Source: Caulobacteraceae bacterium
Lineage (GTDB): Bacteria; Pseudomonadota; Alphaproteobacteria; Caulobacterales; Caulobacteraceae
Assembly: GCA_019748095.1 (NCBI GenBank)
Contig: JAIEQA010000018.1
Span: 1 to 64,000, forward strand
Reading direction: 5' to 3'
DNA length: 64,000 nucleotides
The notes under the pieces were generated by a model that was not told the origin of the DNA, did not search any database, and saw only the letters and a list, made by a program, of their open reading frames with translations. Positions 18,535-29,000 of this stretch are shown in pieces (the first letter of the stretch is position 1; every line of letters starts with the position of its first letter). Made by a program: the position numbers and the translations under genes.

Positions 18535-21500
18535 CCCGAATGACCCTGCGCAACCGCGCGCTCTGCGCCGCGTCCGCCCTGGCGGTCGCGACCACCCTTC
18601 TCGGGGCCGGCGCTGCCGCCGCCCAGGGCTCGACCTCGACCCTGCGGGGTACGGTCTATGAAGGTCAGGCCATCGAGCCGGGCGGCACGGTCGTCGCGCG
18701 CGACACGGCCACCGGCTACACGACCCGCGCCCGGGTTTCGGATGCCGGCACCTACACGCTGTCGGGCCTGCGCCCCGGCACCTATCAGGTGACGGTGACC
18801 AGCGCTGACGGTCAGACCGCCACCGACACCGTGACCCTGTCGCTGGGTCAGGTCGGCACGCTGGACCTTGCGGTCAGCGCCACCTCCGCTGCGGCCGATG
18901 GCACGTCGCTGGACGATATCGTGGTGACCGGACGTCGCATCTTCGAGGTCCGCACCTCGGAAGTGGCCACCAACGTCAGCCGTCAGCAGATCGCCGACCT
19001 GCCGCAGATCAGCCGGAACTTCCTGAACTTCGCCGCCCTCGCCCCCGGCGTGGTGGTGCAGGAAAGCGATTCAGAGCGTACCATCTCGGCCGGTGGCCAG
19101 CCCTCGCTGGCGGTCAATGTCTTCATCGACGGCCAGAGCCAGAAGTCGACCATTCTGGACGGTGGCATCGCCGGCCAGGACGACAGCCGTGGCAACCCCT
19201 TCCCGCAGAGCGCGGTGCAGGAGTTCCGGGTCCTGACCCAGAACTTCAAGGCAGAGTACGAGCAGGCCTCCTCCGCCATCATCACCTCGATCACCCGGTC
19301 AGGGACCAATGAGCTGACCGGCGACCTGTTCGTCTATTATCAGCCCAGCGACTTCATCGCCCAGGACGTGTTCTCGGAACGCCGGGGCCAGGAGAAGCCC
19401 CGGCTGGACCGGCTGCAGTACGGTGGCTCGCTGGGCGGGCCGATCATCGAGGACCGGTTGCACTATTTCCTGAGCTATGAGCGCAAGGACGAGACCCGCG
19501 AACGTCAGGTATTCCTGAACCGCCCTGAATACACCAGCCAGTTCGCCGACCGCCTCGGTACGTTCGAGGCCCCGTTCGAGCAGGATCTGTATTTCGGGAA
19601 ACTGTCCTGGCAGGTCGATGATCGTCAGCGCATTGACCTTTCGGCGACCTATCGCATCGAGCAGGATCTGCGCGACTTCGGGAACGGGTCCACGGACATC
19701 TCCCGCGCCAATGAAGTCAATGGTGAGACCCTCAGCGTCGTTCTCAAGCATCAGTTTCAAGGCGATGGCTTCCTGAACGAGTTCTCGGTCGACTATCTGA
19801 ACTCGGTCTACAATCCGCGCGCCGCCAACTTCACCGAGACCGGCCGTCAGTTCGTGATCTATCGCGACGCCAATGCCACTGCGGCCGGGTTCCAGTTCGA
19901 CTACAACCAGGTTGAGGCGACCGTCTTCAACCAGGGCGGCGGGACCAACAACCAGGACATTGAACAGCAGAGCCTGACGTTCCGCAATGACCTGACGCTC
20001 AACACGATTGACTGGATGGGTTCGCACACCCTGAAGCTGGGCGTGAAGTATTCCATGCAGGAATATTATGTGAACAAGCAGTTCAACCGGAACCCGCAGT
20101 TCGTCTATGATATCGCGGCCAACCCGGCGATCTTCGGCAGCGCGGCCATACCGACGCGGGTGACATTGAATCTTCCGGTGGAGGCGACGACTGCCGAGAA
20201 CAATGTCTTCGGCATGTACATCCAGGACGACTGGCAGATCACAGACAGGCTGGAGCTCAATCTGGGACTGCGCTGGGACTATGAGGACAATGCGGTCAAT
20301 AACGACTACCGCACGCCCCAGGTGGTGCAGGACGTTCTGGCTCTGATGGTCGCCAATCCGGCCTATGTCGCACAGGTCGATTACCGGGACTATGTCACCA
20401 CTGACGGCCGCGACGCCTACAAGGACGCCTGGCAGCCGCGGATCGGCATGTCCTACGATGTGTTCGGCGACGAGCGGACGGTTCTGTTCGCCGGGGCGGG
20501 GCGGTACTTCGACCGCATCGCCTTCAACTTCGCCTTCGACGAACGCTACAAGCCGTTCCAGCTGGGCAGGACGATCCTGTTCTCGCCGAACGGCGGTGCC
20601 TTCGGTGGCCAGGCCAATACGATCGCCTGGAACCCGACCTATGCAACGCCCGCCGGCCTCGACACCCTGCTGGGTGGAACCCAGGGACGTGGTGAAATCT
20701 TCCTGGTGAAGAACGACGCCCCGCCGCCGCGGACGGATCAGTTCAACATCGGTATCCGGCAGAAGTTCTGGGACATCCAGACGGCCCTGACCTTCTCCTA
20801 TGCCAAGACCGAGAACGAGTTCCAGTGGTCGCGTCTGAACGTCAACAATACGAACGGAATCACCGTTCGCCCGTCGCAGTTCACCAATCCGGCGACCAAC
20901 CAGCCCTATGCGTTCAACGACAGCGTCTTCTACTCCGACCACAATCGCGAGCGGGAGTACAAGGCCATGTATCTGACTGTCGACCGGCCCTACACCGAGG
21001 CCTCGGGCTATGGCTTCAGCCTGGCCTACACCCTGGCAGAGGGCGAACAGAACGGCAGCCGGGGCGACGGGACGGGCAACTTTGACTTCGACTACGCCAC
21101 GGTGGCCCTGAGCCCGACCTTCAACGCGCCGGGCGTCGAGCGTCACCGGATCGTGGCCTCTGGCACGATGCGTCTCCCCTATGAGTTCAGGCTCTCCTCG
21201 ATCATCACCCTGGGGTCGGGGCGTCCGTTCACGGGCTTCACCGGCATCAACGGCACGCCGATCGAATGGTTCGCCTACTATCCCGACAGGAAGGCCTTCC
21301 TCCCGGGTCTGAACTTCGCCTACCGCCAGGTCGATCTGCGTCTGACCCGGCCGATCGCCATGCCCGGCGGGACGCAGCTGGAGCTGACGCTGGATGCGAT
21401 CAATGTGTTCAACTTCCGCAACTATTCCGGATACAACCAGACGATCAACACGAACGGCAACAATCCGGCCCTGCGGGAGCGGAACGCGCTGTTCGGGGCA

Positions 21501-21560
21501 CCGACGGCCCAGTTCGTCCCGACCCAGAGCTTCCAGCTGGGTATGCGGTACGTGTTCTAG
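18531..21560 (+). CDS. TonB-dependent receptor with carboxypeptidase-regulatory-like N-domain
   Basis: 1009 residues: outer-membrane active transporter. The signal peptide ends near GAAAAQ. A CarboxypepD_reg-like beta-sandwich follows (STLRGTVYEG...GTYQVTVTS, ~residues 35-110), then a TonB-box-like DDIVVTGRR, a plug domain (LNFAALAPGVVVQES...) and a 22-strand-type barrel ending in an aromatic residue (MRYVF). Receptors of this kind import glycans in Caulobacterales. It is coupled to lacI upstream and followed by a strong terminator at 21578, so it may be expressed above the downstream enzymes. The long opposite-strand frame here is a composition shadow. Confidence 0.93.
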   Translation: MTRMTLRNRALCAASALAVATTLLGAGAAAAQGSTSTLRGTVYEGQAIEPGGTVVARDTATGYTTRARVSDAGTYTLSGLRPGTYQVTVTSADGQTATDTVTLSLGQVGTLDLAVSATSAAADGTSLDDIVVTGRRIFEVRTSEVATNVSRQQIADLPQISRNFLNFAALAPGVVVQESDSERTISAGGQPSLAVNVFIDGQSQKSTILDGGIAGQDDSRGNPFPQSAVQEFRVLTQNFKAEYEQASSAIITSITRSGTNELTGDLFVYYQPSDFIAQDVFSERRGQEKPRLDRLQYGGSLGGPIIEDRLHYFLSYERKDETRERQVFLNRPEYTSQFADRLGTFEAPFEQDLYFGKLSWQVDDRQRIDLSATYRIEQDLRDFGNGSTDISRANEVNGETLSVVLKHQFQGDGFLNEFSVDYLNSVYNPRAANFTETGRQFVIYRDANATAAGFQFDYNQVEATVFNQGGGTNNQDIEQQSLTFRNDLTLNTIDWMGSHTLKLGVKYSMQEYYVNKQFNRNPQFVYDIAANPAIFGSAAIPTRVTLNLPVEATTAENNVFGMYIQDDWQITDRLELNLGLRWDYEDNAVNNDYRTPQVVQDVLALMVANPAYVAQVDYRDYVTTDGRDAYKDAWQPRIGMSYDVFGDERTVLFAGAGRYFDRIAFNFAFDERYKPFQLGRTILFSPNGGAFGGQANTIAWNPTYATPAGLDTLLGGTQGRGEIFLVKNDAPPPRTDQFNIGIRQKFWDIQTALTFSYAKTENEFQWSRLNVNNTNGITVRPSQFTNPATNQPYAFNDSVFYSDHNREREYKAMYLTVDRPYTEASGYGFSLAYTLAEGEQNGSRGDGTGNFDFDYATVALSPTFNAPGVERHRIVASGTMRLPYEFRLSSIITLGSGRPFTGFTGINGTPIEWFAYYPDRKAFLPGLNFAYRQVDLRLTRPIAMPGGTQLELTLDAINVFNFRNYSGYNQTINTNGNNPALRERNALFGAPTAQFVPTQSFQLGMRYVF

Positions 21561-21577
21561 AACAACCTCCTGAAACT

Positions 21578-21614
21578 GGTCGTCCCCGGGTCCGCCCGGA
21601 GACGACCGCTTTTT
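21578..21614 (+). terminator. rho-independent terminator after the TonB receptor gene
   Basis: GGTCGTC (21578-21584) pairs with GACGACC (21601-21607). The stem continues through CCGGG/CCCGG after one mismatch, closes on a TCCG tetraloop and is followed by GCTTTTT. It lies 18 bp after the receptor stop and before the glycoamylase-like gene, so it probably attenuates rather than fully ends the operon. Confidence 0.8.
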
Positions 21615-21671
21615 CGGGAAACGTCCAGGGCGGCGTGATCTGCCCACAAGTTCCGCGTAGAGAGGGTACCC

Positions 21672-23099
21672 ATGGATCGTCGTCACTTTCTGATGGGGTC
21701 GACCGTGGCCGGTGCTTTGCTGGCTGCAGGGGGTTGCGCGACCGGATCAATCCCGGGACTTGCCGGGCCGATCGATACCGAGATGGTCGAACTGCAGCGG
21801 CGAACCTTTGACTGGTTCGTCCATGTCACCGATCGCGAGCGGGGCCTGACGCCCGACCGCTGGCCGACGCCGTCCTTCAGTTCGGTGGCGGCGGTCGGGT
21901 TTGCCCTGACCTGCTGGCCTGTCGGTGTCGAGCGCGGCTGGATGACCCGGGCCGAGGCCCGAACCCGGACCCTGAACACCGTCCGCTTCTTCCACGACGC
22001 GCCCCAGGGGCCCGAGGCGACCGGGACGACCGGCTACAAGGGGTTCTTCTACCATTTCCTGAACCGGGAGACGGGGCACCGGCATGGCCGGGTCGAGCTG
22101 TCGACCGTGGACACCACCCTCTTGCTGGGCGGCATGCTGTTCGCGGCCCGCTATTTCGACGGCGATGACGCGGACGAAGCCGAGATCCGGCGTCTGACCC
22201 AGGCCATCTATGACCGGGTTGAATGGGACTGGGCGGTCGTGCGGCCGAACCGGATCACCATGGGCTGGCATCCCGAGACCGGCTTCATCGCGGCCGACTG
22301 GAACGTCTACAACGAGGGCATGCTGGTCCTGCTTCTGGCCATCGGCAGCCGGACCCATCCGGTTTCGCCGGCGGTCTGGGACGAATGGTGCTCGGTCTAT
22401 GACCGCAGCTGGACCGAGGACTACGGCCCCGCCCACCTGCATTTCGGCCCCCTGTTCGGGCATCAGTACAGCCATATGTTCATCGACTATCGCGGCATCC
22501 GCGATGCCTGGCTAAGGGCGAAGTCCGCCGAGATCGGGCCGTTCGACTATTTCGAGAACAGTCGCCGGGCCGTGCAGGGGCAGAGGCGCTATGCATGGGA
22601 CAATCCGGGCGGCTGGGACGGCTATTCGGCCGACGTCTGGGGCCTGACCGCCTGCGACGGCCCGGGCGACTTCCGTCAGGTGATCGATGCCCGCGAGCGC
22701 GAGTTCTTCAGCTATTCCGCGCGTGGCCCGGGTGACCGCGACGACGGCACGATTGCGCCGACCGCGGCCATGGCCAGCTATCCGTTCGCCCCGGTCGAGG
22801 TAACCGCCTGTCTGAAGGCGATGAAGGCCCGGTACGGGGCGGCCATCTATGGGCAGTGGGGCTTCCTTGATGCCTTCAATCCGACCCTGATGGAGCGGGA
22901 AGGGCCACTGCTGCATGGGCGGATCGTTCCGGGTACGGGCTGGGTGGCCGACGACTATCTGGGCATCGATCAGGGTCCGATCGTGGTGATGATCGAGAAC
23001 GCCCGCTCCGACCTGGTGTGGCGCCATATGCGCGGCGAACCCAACCTGACCCGTGGCCTGCGTCTGGCGGGCTTCTCCGGCGGCTGGCTGGACGCGTGA
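21672..23099 (+). CDS. glycoamylase-domain (GH144-like) lipoprotein
   Basis: 475 residues. The N-terminus combines a Tat-like RRHFLMG motif with a lipobox (LLAAGGC, Cys ~22), so it is probably a membrane-anchored periplasmic or outer-membrane enzyme. The body matches the glycoamylase (PF10091-type) alpha/alpha-barrel: TFDWFVHVTDRERGLTPDRW, GFALTCWPVGVERGW, STVDTTLLLGGMLFAARYF, WNVYNEGMLVLLLA, FGHQYSHMFIDYRGI and YSADVWGLTACDGP. Characterised members of this fold (GH144) are endo-beta-1,2-glucanases; some members are only annotated 'glucoamylase'. The exact linkage cut here is inference. It is coupled to the binding-protein gene (GTGA). Confidence 0.82.
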   Translation: MDRRHFLMGSTVAGALLAAGGCATGSIPGLAGPIDTEMVELQRRTFDWFVHVTDRERGLTPDRWPTPSFSSVAAVGFALTCWPVGVERGWMTRAEARTRTLNTVRFFHDAPQGPEATGTTGYKGFFYHFLNRETGHRHGRVELSTVDTTLLLGGMLFAARYFDGDDADEAEIRRLTQAIYDRVEWDWAVVRPNRITMGWHPETGFIAADWNVYNEGMLVLLLAIGSRTHPVSPAVWDEWCSVYDRSWTEDYGPAHLHFGPLFGHQYSHMFIDYRGIRDAWLRAKSAEIGPFDYFENSRRAVQGQRRYAWDNPGGWDGYSADVWGLTACDGPGDFRQVIDAREREFFSYSARGPGDRDDGTIAPTAAMASYPFAPVEVTACLKAMKARYGAAIYGQWGFLDAFNPTLMEREGPLLHGRIVPGTGWVADDYLGIDQGPIVVMIENARSDLVWRHMRGEPNLTRGLRLAGFSGGWLDA

Positions 23100-24358
23100 T
23101 CCACCGACGGGCCGCTCTGGGGCTGATGGCCGGGGCGGGCGCGGCGCTGGGCGGTTGCGGACGGCAGGACGGGATCACCCGGCTGACCTTCTGGGCCATG
23201 GGCAATGAGGGGACGCATGTCCCGGCGTTGATGCCTGACTTCGAGGCGGCCAATCCGGGTGTCCGGGTCGAGGTCCAGCCGCAGCCGTGGAGCGCGGCCC
23301 ACCAGAAGCTGCTGACCGCCTATGCCGGGGCCTCCCTCCCGGACGTCAGCCAGGTCGGCAACACCTGGGTGGCCGAGCTGGCGGCGATAGGGGCCCTGTC
23401 CCCGACCCCCGACGTCGCTGCGGACCTGTTGCAGGACCAGTTTCCCGCCGTTCTGGAGACCAACCGGATTCAGGGGCGGGCCGTCGCCACACCCTGGTAT
23501 GTCGACACGCGGCTGCTGTTCTGTCGCACCGATCGGCTGGCGCAGGCGGGCTATGGCTCGGTGCCGACCGACTGGGCCGAATGGAAAAAGGCGATGCACG
23601 CAGTCCGGCGGGTGGGCGGCGAGGGGACCTATGCGATCCTGCTGCCGGTGAACGAGTTCGAGCAGCTGCTGACGTTTGGTCTACAGGGCGATCAACCATT
23701 GCTCAGAGATCGCGATACGCGCGGCAATTTCGCCAGTGACAGCTTTCTGGCGGCCCTGTCCTTCTACCGCAGCCTGTTTGACGAGGGGCTGGCGCCGGTT
23801 GCGTCTGCGAGCCAGATTTCCAATGTCTGGACCGAGTTCGCCCGGGGCTGGTTCAGCTTCTATTTCTCGGGGCCCTGGACGATCGGCGACATGAAGGCCC
23901 GGCTGCCGGCGGCGGTCCAGCCGCACTGGATGACCGCGGGTGTGCCCGGTCCCACCGGCCCCGGAGCCTCAGCCCCCGGGGGATCATCCCTGGCTGTGTT
24001 CCGCGCGTCGCCGCATCAGGAGGCCGCGTGGAAACTGGTCCGGTACCTGTCCGATCCGGCGGTGCAGGCCCGTTTCAACGGCCTGACCGGAAGCCTGCCG
24101 GCCCGCCCGTCGGCCTGGTCCGCGCCCGCCGTGGTCTCCGATCCCTATATCGCGCCGTTCCGAGCCCAGCTGGCCCGCGCCCGTGCCGTGCCCAAGGTTC
24201 CGGAGTGGGAGCGGATCGTCACCGAGATGCAGATCGTCGCCGAACGGATGGTGCGGGGCCAGTTCACGGTTCGGGAAGCCGGGGCCGAGATCAACCGCCG
24301 TGCCGACCGTCTGCTGGAGAAGCGGCGCTGGATGCTGGACCAGGGGCGGGCGGCATGA
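23096..24358 (+). CDS. ABC transporter sugar-binding lipoprotein
   Basis: 420 residues, family 1 extracellular solute-binding protein. It starts at GTG 23096, overlapping the upstream stop. The signal peptide has a Tat-like HRRAALGL stretch and a lipobox ending GGC. ITRLTFWAMGNEG...LMPDFEAANPGVRVEVQPQPW and YAGASLPDVSQVGNTWVAEL are typical of binding proteins for oligosaccharides (UgpB/MalE/CebE type). It should deliver substrate to the two permeases that follow with 4-bp overlaps. Confidence 0.9.
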   Translation: MIHRRAALGLMAGAGAALGGCGRQDGITRLTFWAMGNEGTHVPALMPDFEAANPGVRVEVQPQPWSAAHQKLLTAYAGASLPDVSQVGNTWVAELAAIGALSPTPDVAADLLQDQFPAVLETNRIQGRAVATPWYVDTRLLFCRTDRLAQAGYGSVPTDWAEWKKAMHAVRRVGGEGTYAILLPVNEFEQLLTFGLQGDQPLLRDRDTRGNFASDSFLAALSFYRSLFDEGLAPVASASQISNVWTEFARGWFSFYFSGPWTIGDMKARLPAAVQPHWMTAGVPGPTGPGASAPGGSSLAVFRASPHQEAAWKLVRYLSDPAVQARFNGLTGSLPARPSAWSAPAVVSDPYIAPFRAQLARARAVPKVPEWERIVTEMQIVAERMVRGQFTVREAGAEINRRADRLLEKRRWMLDQGRAA

Positions 24359-25245
24359 TCGCGGCGCGGGAGCGGGCGGCGTGGGGATTCGTCGCCCCGG
24401 CCCTGATCGCCATCGCCGTGTTCTTCGTGGTGCCGGTCGTGGGGTCGCTGCTGCTCAGCGTCACCGATTTCGACATCTATGCCCTGGCCGATCTCGGCAA
24501 CCTGCGCTTCGTCGGGCTGCAGAACTATGAGCGGCTGCTGACCAATCCCCTGTTCTGGCAGGCGATGAAGAATACGGTCTGGTTCAGCGTTCTGGGGGTG
24601 CCCCTGACCATCGCCGCGTCGCTGGGGGCGGCGGTGATCCTGAACGCGCGGACGGTGAAGTGGCGGCCGATCTGGCGGGTGATCTTCTTTGCGCCCTTCG
24701 TCACCACCCTCGTGGCCACGGCGGTGCTGTGGAACTACCTGCTGCACACCCGCTATGGCGTCATCAACTGGGTGATCACCAGTCTGGGCCTGCCCGCCGT
24801 CGACTGGCTGGGCGACCCCGCGACCTCGATCCCGGCCATCCTGATGTTCGTGGTCTGGAAGACCTTCGGCTACAACATGCTGATCTTTCTGGCCGTGCTC
24901 CAGACCGTTCCGGATGACCTCTATGAGGCTGCGCGGATCGACGGCGCCGGGCCGTGGAGCCGGTTCCGCCACGTGACCGTGCCCGCCATTGCGCCGACCC
25001 TGCTGCTGGTGTCGATCATCTCGGTGGCGGCCTTTTTCCAGCTGTTCGCCGAGCCCTATGTGATGACCCAGGGCGGACCGGCCCAGTCGACGGTGACGGT
25101 CCTGTATTTCATGTACGAAGAGGGCTTCAAATGGTGGAACCTGGGCTCCGCCAGCGCCGTCGCCTTCATCCTGTTCCTTTGCATCTTCGCCGTGACGATG
25201 GTGCAGCTTGCGGTGTCGCGGCGGCTGGGCGGAGAGCACACATGA
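24355..25245 (+). CDS. sugar ABC transporter permease (MalF-type)
   Basis: 296 residues, six membrane helices. The inner-membrane ATPase-docking EAA loop is present as LYEAARIDGAGPWSRFRHVTVPAIAP. The ATG at 24355 overlaps the binding-protein stop (ATGA); its own stop overlaps the next permease start (ATGA). It is one half of the inner-membrane channel for the imported sugar. Confidence 0.93.
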   Translation: MIAARERAAWGFVAPALIAIAVFFVVPVVGSLLLSVTDFDIYALADLGNLRFVGLQNYERLLTNPLFWQAMKNTVWFSVLGVPLTIAASLGAAVILNARTVKWRPIWRVIFFAPFVTTLVATAVLWNYLLHTRYGVINWVITSLGLPAVDWLGDPATSIPAILMFVVWKTFGYNMLIFLAVLQTVPDDLYEAARIDGAGPWSRFRHVTVPAIAPTLLLVSIISVAAFFQLFAEPYVMTQGGPAQSTVTVLYFMYEEGFKWWNLGSASAVAFILFLCIFAVTMVQLAVSRRLGGEHT

Positions 25246-26057
25246 AGCTCCGCGGCGTCCTCCTGAACCTCGGCGTCGGGGCGATCGCCCTGATCGTGCT
25301 GTTCCCGCTGCTGTGGATGCTGTCGGTCAGTTTCATGGCGACCGGCGAGGCCGCGACGTTTCCGCCGCCTTTGCTGCCCGCACAGCCGACCCTGGAGCAC
25401 TACCGCGACCTGTTCGTGAACCAGGGCATGGGCCGCTACATGCTCAACAGTTTCGCCCTGGCCACGCTGGCGACCGTGCTGGCGCTGGGGTTCACGGTCC
25501 CGGCCGGCTATGCCTTCGCCAAGCTGCGCTTCCATGGCCGGGACCGGCTGTTCCAGGCCCTGATCGGGGCCCTGGTCATTCCGGCCCAGATCGGCACCCT
25601 GCCACTATTCCTGATGCTGAAGTCGGTCGGACTGGTGAACACCTATGCCGGGGCGCTGGTCCCATGGCTGGCCTCGATCTTCGGCCTGTTTCTGGTGCGC
25701 CAGTACGCCCTGTCGATCCCCGACGAGATGCTGGAGGCGGCGCGGGTCGACGGGGCCAGTGAGGGGCAGATCTTTCGTCGCATCGTCCTGCCGACCCTGT
25801 CGCCCATTCTTGTGACGCTGGGGCTGTTCGTGTTCCTGGGCAGCTGGAACGACTTTCTGTGGCCGCTGATCATCCTGACCGACCAGTCGAACTATACGCT
25901 GCCCGTGGCGCTGGCGGCGCTGTCGCGCGAGCATGTGCAGGACATCGAGCTGATGATGGCGGGGGCGGTGATCACCGTGGCCCCGGTTCTGGTGCTGTTC
26001 CTGGCCCTGCAACGGTTCTACATCCGGGGCATGCTGGCCGGGAGTGTCAAAGGTTGA
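25242..26057 (+). CDS. sugar ABC transporter permease (MalG-type)
   Basis: 271 residues with six membrane helices and the EAA loop MLEAARVDGASEGQIFRRIVLP, then NDFLWPLIIL near the C-terminus, typical of MalG/UgpE-type permeases. It pairs with the permease encoded just upstream. Neither permease is next to an ATPase gene; the only candidate in the window is at 29936. Confidence 0.93.
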   Translation: MKLRGVLLNLGVGAIALIVLFPLLWMLSVSFMATGEAATFPPPLLPAQPTLEHYRDLFVNQGMGRYMLNSFALATLATVLALGFTVPAGYAFAKLRFHGRDRLFQALIGALVIPAQIGTLPLFLMLKSVGLVNTYAGALVPWLASIFGLFLVRQYALSIPDEMLEAARVDGASEGQIFRRIVLPTLSPILVTLGLFVFLGSWNDFLWPLIILTDQSNYTLPVALAALSREHVQDIELMMAGAVITVAPVLVLFLALQRFYIRGMLAGSVKG

Positions 26058-26059
26058 AC

Positions 26060-29000
26060 ATGCGTCTGTTGCTGGGCTTTCTGGCCATCCTCGCCATCGC
26101 GGCCCCGGCGAACGCCCAGTCGTCCCGGACGCTGGATGCGTTCGAGGACCTTTCGGCGTGGAGCGCCGATGCCTCGACCGATGTCTCCTCGACCCTGTCC
26201 GCTGTGCCGGGCGTTCGCGGCAAGGCGCTGCGGCTGGATTACGATTTCAACGGCCGCTCGGGCTATGCCTTTGCCGCGCGTCCGCTCTCGTTCGAGGCCC
26301 CCGGGAACTACGAGATCACCTTCCGGGTCCGGGGCGAGGGGCCGGCCAACACCCTTGAGGTCAAGTTCACGGACGCCAGCGGAGAAAACGTCCACTGGAA
26401 CCAGACCCGGCAGTACTCCGCGCCCGATGGCTGGACCCTGTTCACGATCAAGCGGCGCCAGATCGTCTGGGCGTGGGGTCCGAATCCGGATCGGGTGTTC
26501 CGGCGGGCCGAGCGGGTCGAGTTCGTGATCACGGCCGGGGAGGGGGGCCGGGGTTTCATCGAGATCGACGACCTGATGCTTCGGGCCTTGTCACCGGAGC
26601 CGCCGGTGCCCCCACGGCCGCTCGCGGAGGCCACGACTGAGGATGGAACCGCAACCGCGTCGCAGGCCGTGGATGACGATCCGTCGACCGCATGGCGCAC
26701 GACGGAGGCCGGGGCCCAGTCCCTGACGCTGGACCTTGGCTATGAACGCGAGTTTGGCGGCCTGACCCTGCGCTGGGTCGAGGGGCGAGCGGCGTCGGGT
26801 TACCGCCTCATGGCGTCAGGGGACCGGCGGCAATGGCGCGAGATCGCCCGGGTGGAGGACGGCGACGGCGGAACCGACTGGCTGATGACGACCGAGGCCT
26901 CGGCCCGCTGGCTGCGTCTGGACCTGATCGCGCCGCAGACGGCGCTCGATGTCGGGGGGCAGATGGGGGCCGGATTCGGCGGTGGACAGGCCGCCACCGC
27001 CCACTATGGCCTTGCGGACCTGCGGATCGAGCCCCTGACCTTCGGCGAGCACGAGACGGCCTTCCTGACCGCCGTGGCGGGCCAGAGCCGCCGGGGCCTG
27101 TATCCCCGGGGCTTCCGGGGCGAACAGCCCTACTGGACCCTGGTCGGGGTCGACGGCGGCGGTGAAAGCGGGCTGATTTCTGAAGACGGGGCCATCGAAC
27201 TGAAGCGCGGTGGACCGTCGATCGAGCCCTTCGTCCTGGATCACGGCCGGCTGGTGACCTGGGCCGATGCGCGTATCGAACAGGCGCTGGTCGCGGACGA
27301 CCTGCCGATCCCGACGGTAACCTGGACCCATGACGACTGGACGCTGAAGGTCACGGCCATGGCCGAGGGCGTTCCGGACGCGGCGGCCCTCTATGGTCGC
27401 TACGACCTGACCAACACCGCGCTGCAGGCGCGCACCCTGACGCTCGCGCTGGCGGCCCGACCGATGCAGGTCAATGGCCCGGTGCAGTTCCTGGCCGTGC
27501 CGGGCGGGGCCAGTGCCATCGAGCAGATCCAGTGGACCGGGGCCGAGCTGGTGTTGAACGACGCCCTGCGGATCCTGCCGCTGGTCGCGCCCGATGAGGT
27601 CCGGCTGGCGACCTTCGCCGCCGGTGCCGACCCGCAGAGTCTGCTGGCACGCGGCCCCGATCCGCGACGGGACGCTGAGGTGGAGTCGGACCGTACCGGG
27701 CTGATGAGCGGCGCGCTGCTCTATACGGTGACGCTGCAGCCGGGCGAGACCCGCAGCCTCGGCTGGGTGGCGGCCCTGGCCGGTCTGCGTCCGGCCTTGC
27801 CGGCAACCGCGTCCATCACGGCGGCACTGGACACGGTTCAGGCCCGGATCACCGACGGCTGGCGCGAGAAGCTGGACCGGTTTGACCTGATCACCCCGCC
27901 GCAAGGCCAGCGGATCGAGGACGCCATGAAGACGGGTCTGGCCCATATGCTGATGTCGCGTCAGGGGCCAGTGCTGCAGCCGGGCACGCGCAGCTACAAC
28001 CGGTCCTGGATCCGCGACGGGGCCATGATGGCCGAGGGGTTGAACCGGCTGGGCCATGCCGATCTCAGCCAAGACTATCTGCGTTGGTATGCGCCGTATG
28101 TGTTCGACAATGGCAAGGTGCCCTGCTGCGTCGATGCCCGGGGGGCCGACCCGGTGCCCGAGAACGACAGCCATGGCGAGTTCATCTTCCTGGCCGCCGA
28201 GACGTACCGCTACACGGGCGACCTGACCCAGCTGCGAGCGGTCTGGCCCCAGGTGCAGGGGGCGATCGCCTATATGGACGGCTTGCGGGCCTCGACCCGG
28301 ACCGAGGCCAACCGGACGCCCGGGACCCGCCATTTCCACGGGCTGTTGCCGCCGTCGATCAGCCACGAGGGCTATTCGGACCGGCCGGCCTGGTCCTACT
28401 GGGACAATTTCTGGGGCCTGCTGGGCTATCGGGACGCTATCGAGATTGCCAATGCCCTCGGCGAGACAGCCGCAGCGGCGCGGTTCGAGGCCGCCCGGGC
28501 GGAGTTCCTGATGGATGTGACCGTCTCGATTGCCGGGACGGCCATGTATCACCGCATCGACTGGATCGCCGGGGCGGCGGATCGGGGGGATTTCGACGCC
28601 ACCTCGACCACCATCGGTCTGTCCCCGGGCGGGCTTCAGGCCGACCTGCCGCAGGGGCTGATGATCCGGACGTTCGAGAAATACTGGGAGAATTTCACCG
28701 CCCGGCAGGCCAACCGCACCGCATGGCGGGACTATACGCCCTATGAGCTGCGCAACGTGGGGGCCTTCGTCCGGCTGGGCCAGAGGGACCGCGCCATGGC
28801 GGCGCTGGATTACTTCTTCGCCGACCGCCGGCCGCAGGCGTGGAACGGCTGGGCCGAGGTGGTGGGGCGCGACCTGCGCGAGCCGCGTTTCATCGGCGAC
28901 ATGCCCCATGCCTGGATCAGTTCGGACTATGTCCGCTCGGCCCTGGACCTGTTTGTGTACGAGCGGGACACGGATCATGCGCTGGTGCTGGCCGCCGGCT

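Noticed and set aside
19299-21686. A 795-residue open frame antisense to the TonB receptor gene
   Set aside because: GC-rich third-position shadow of a real gene; no recognisable domain, no ribosome site, and composition unlike a protein.
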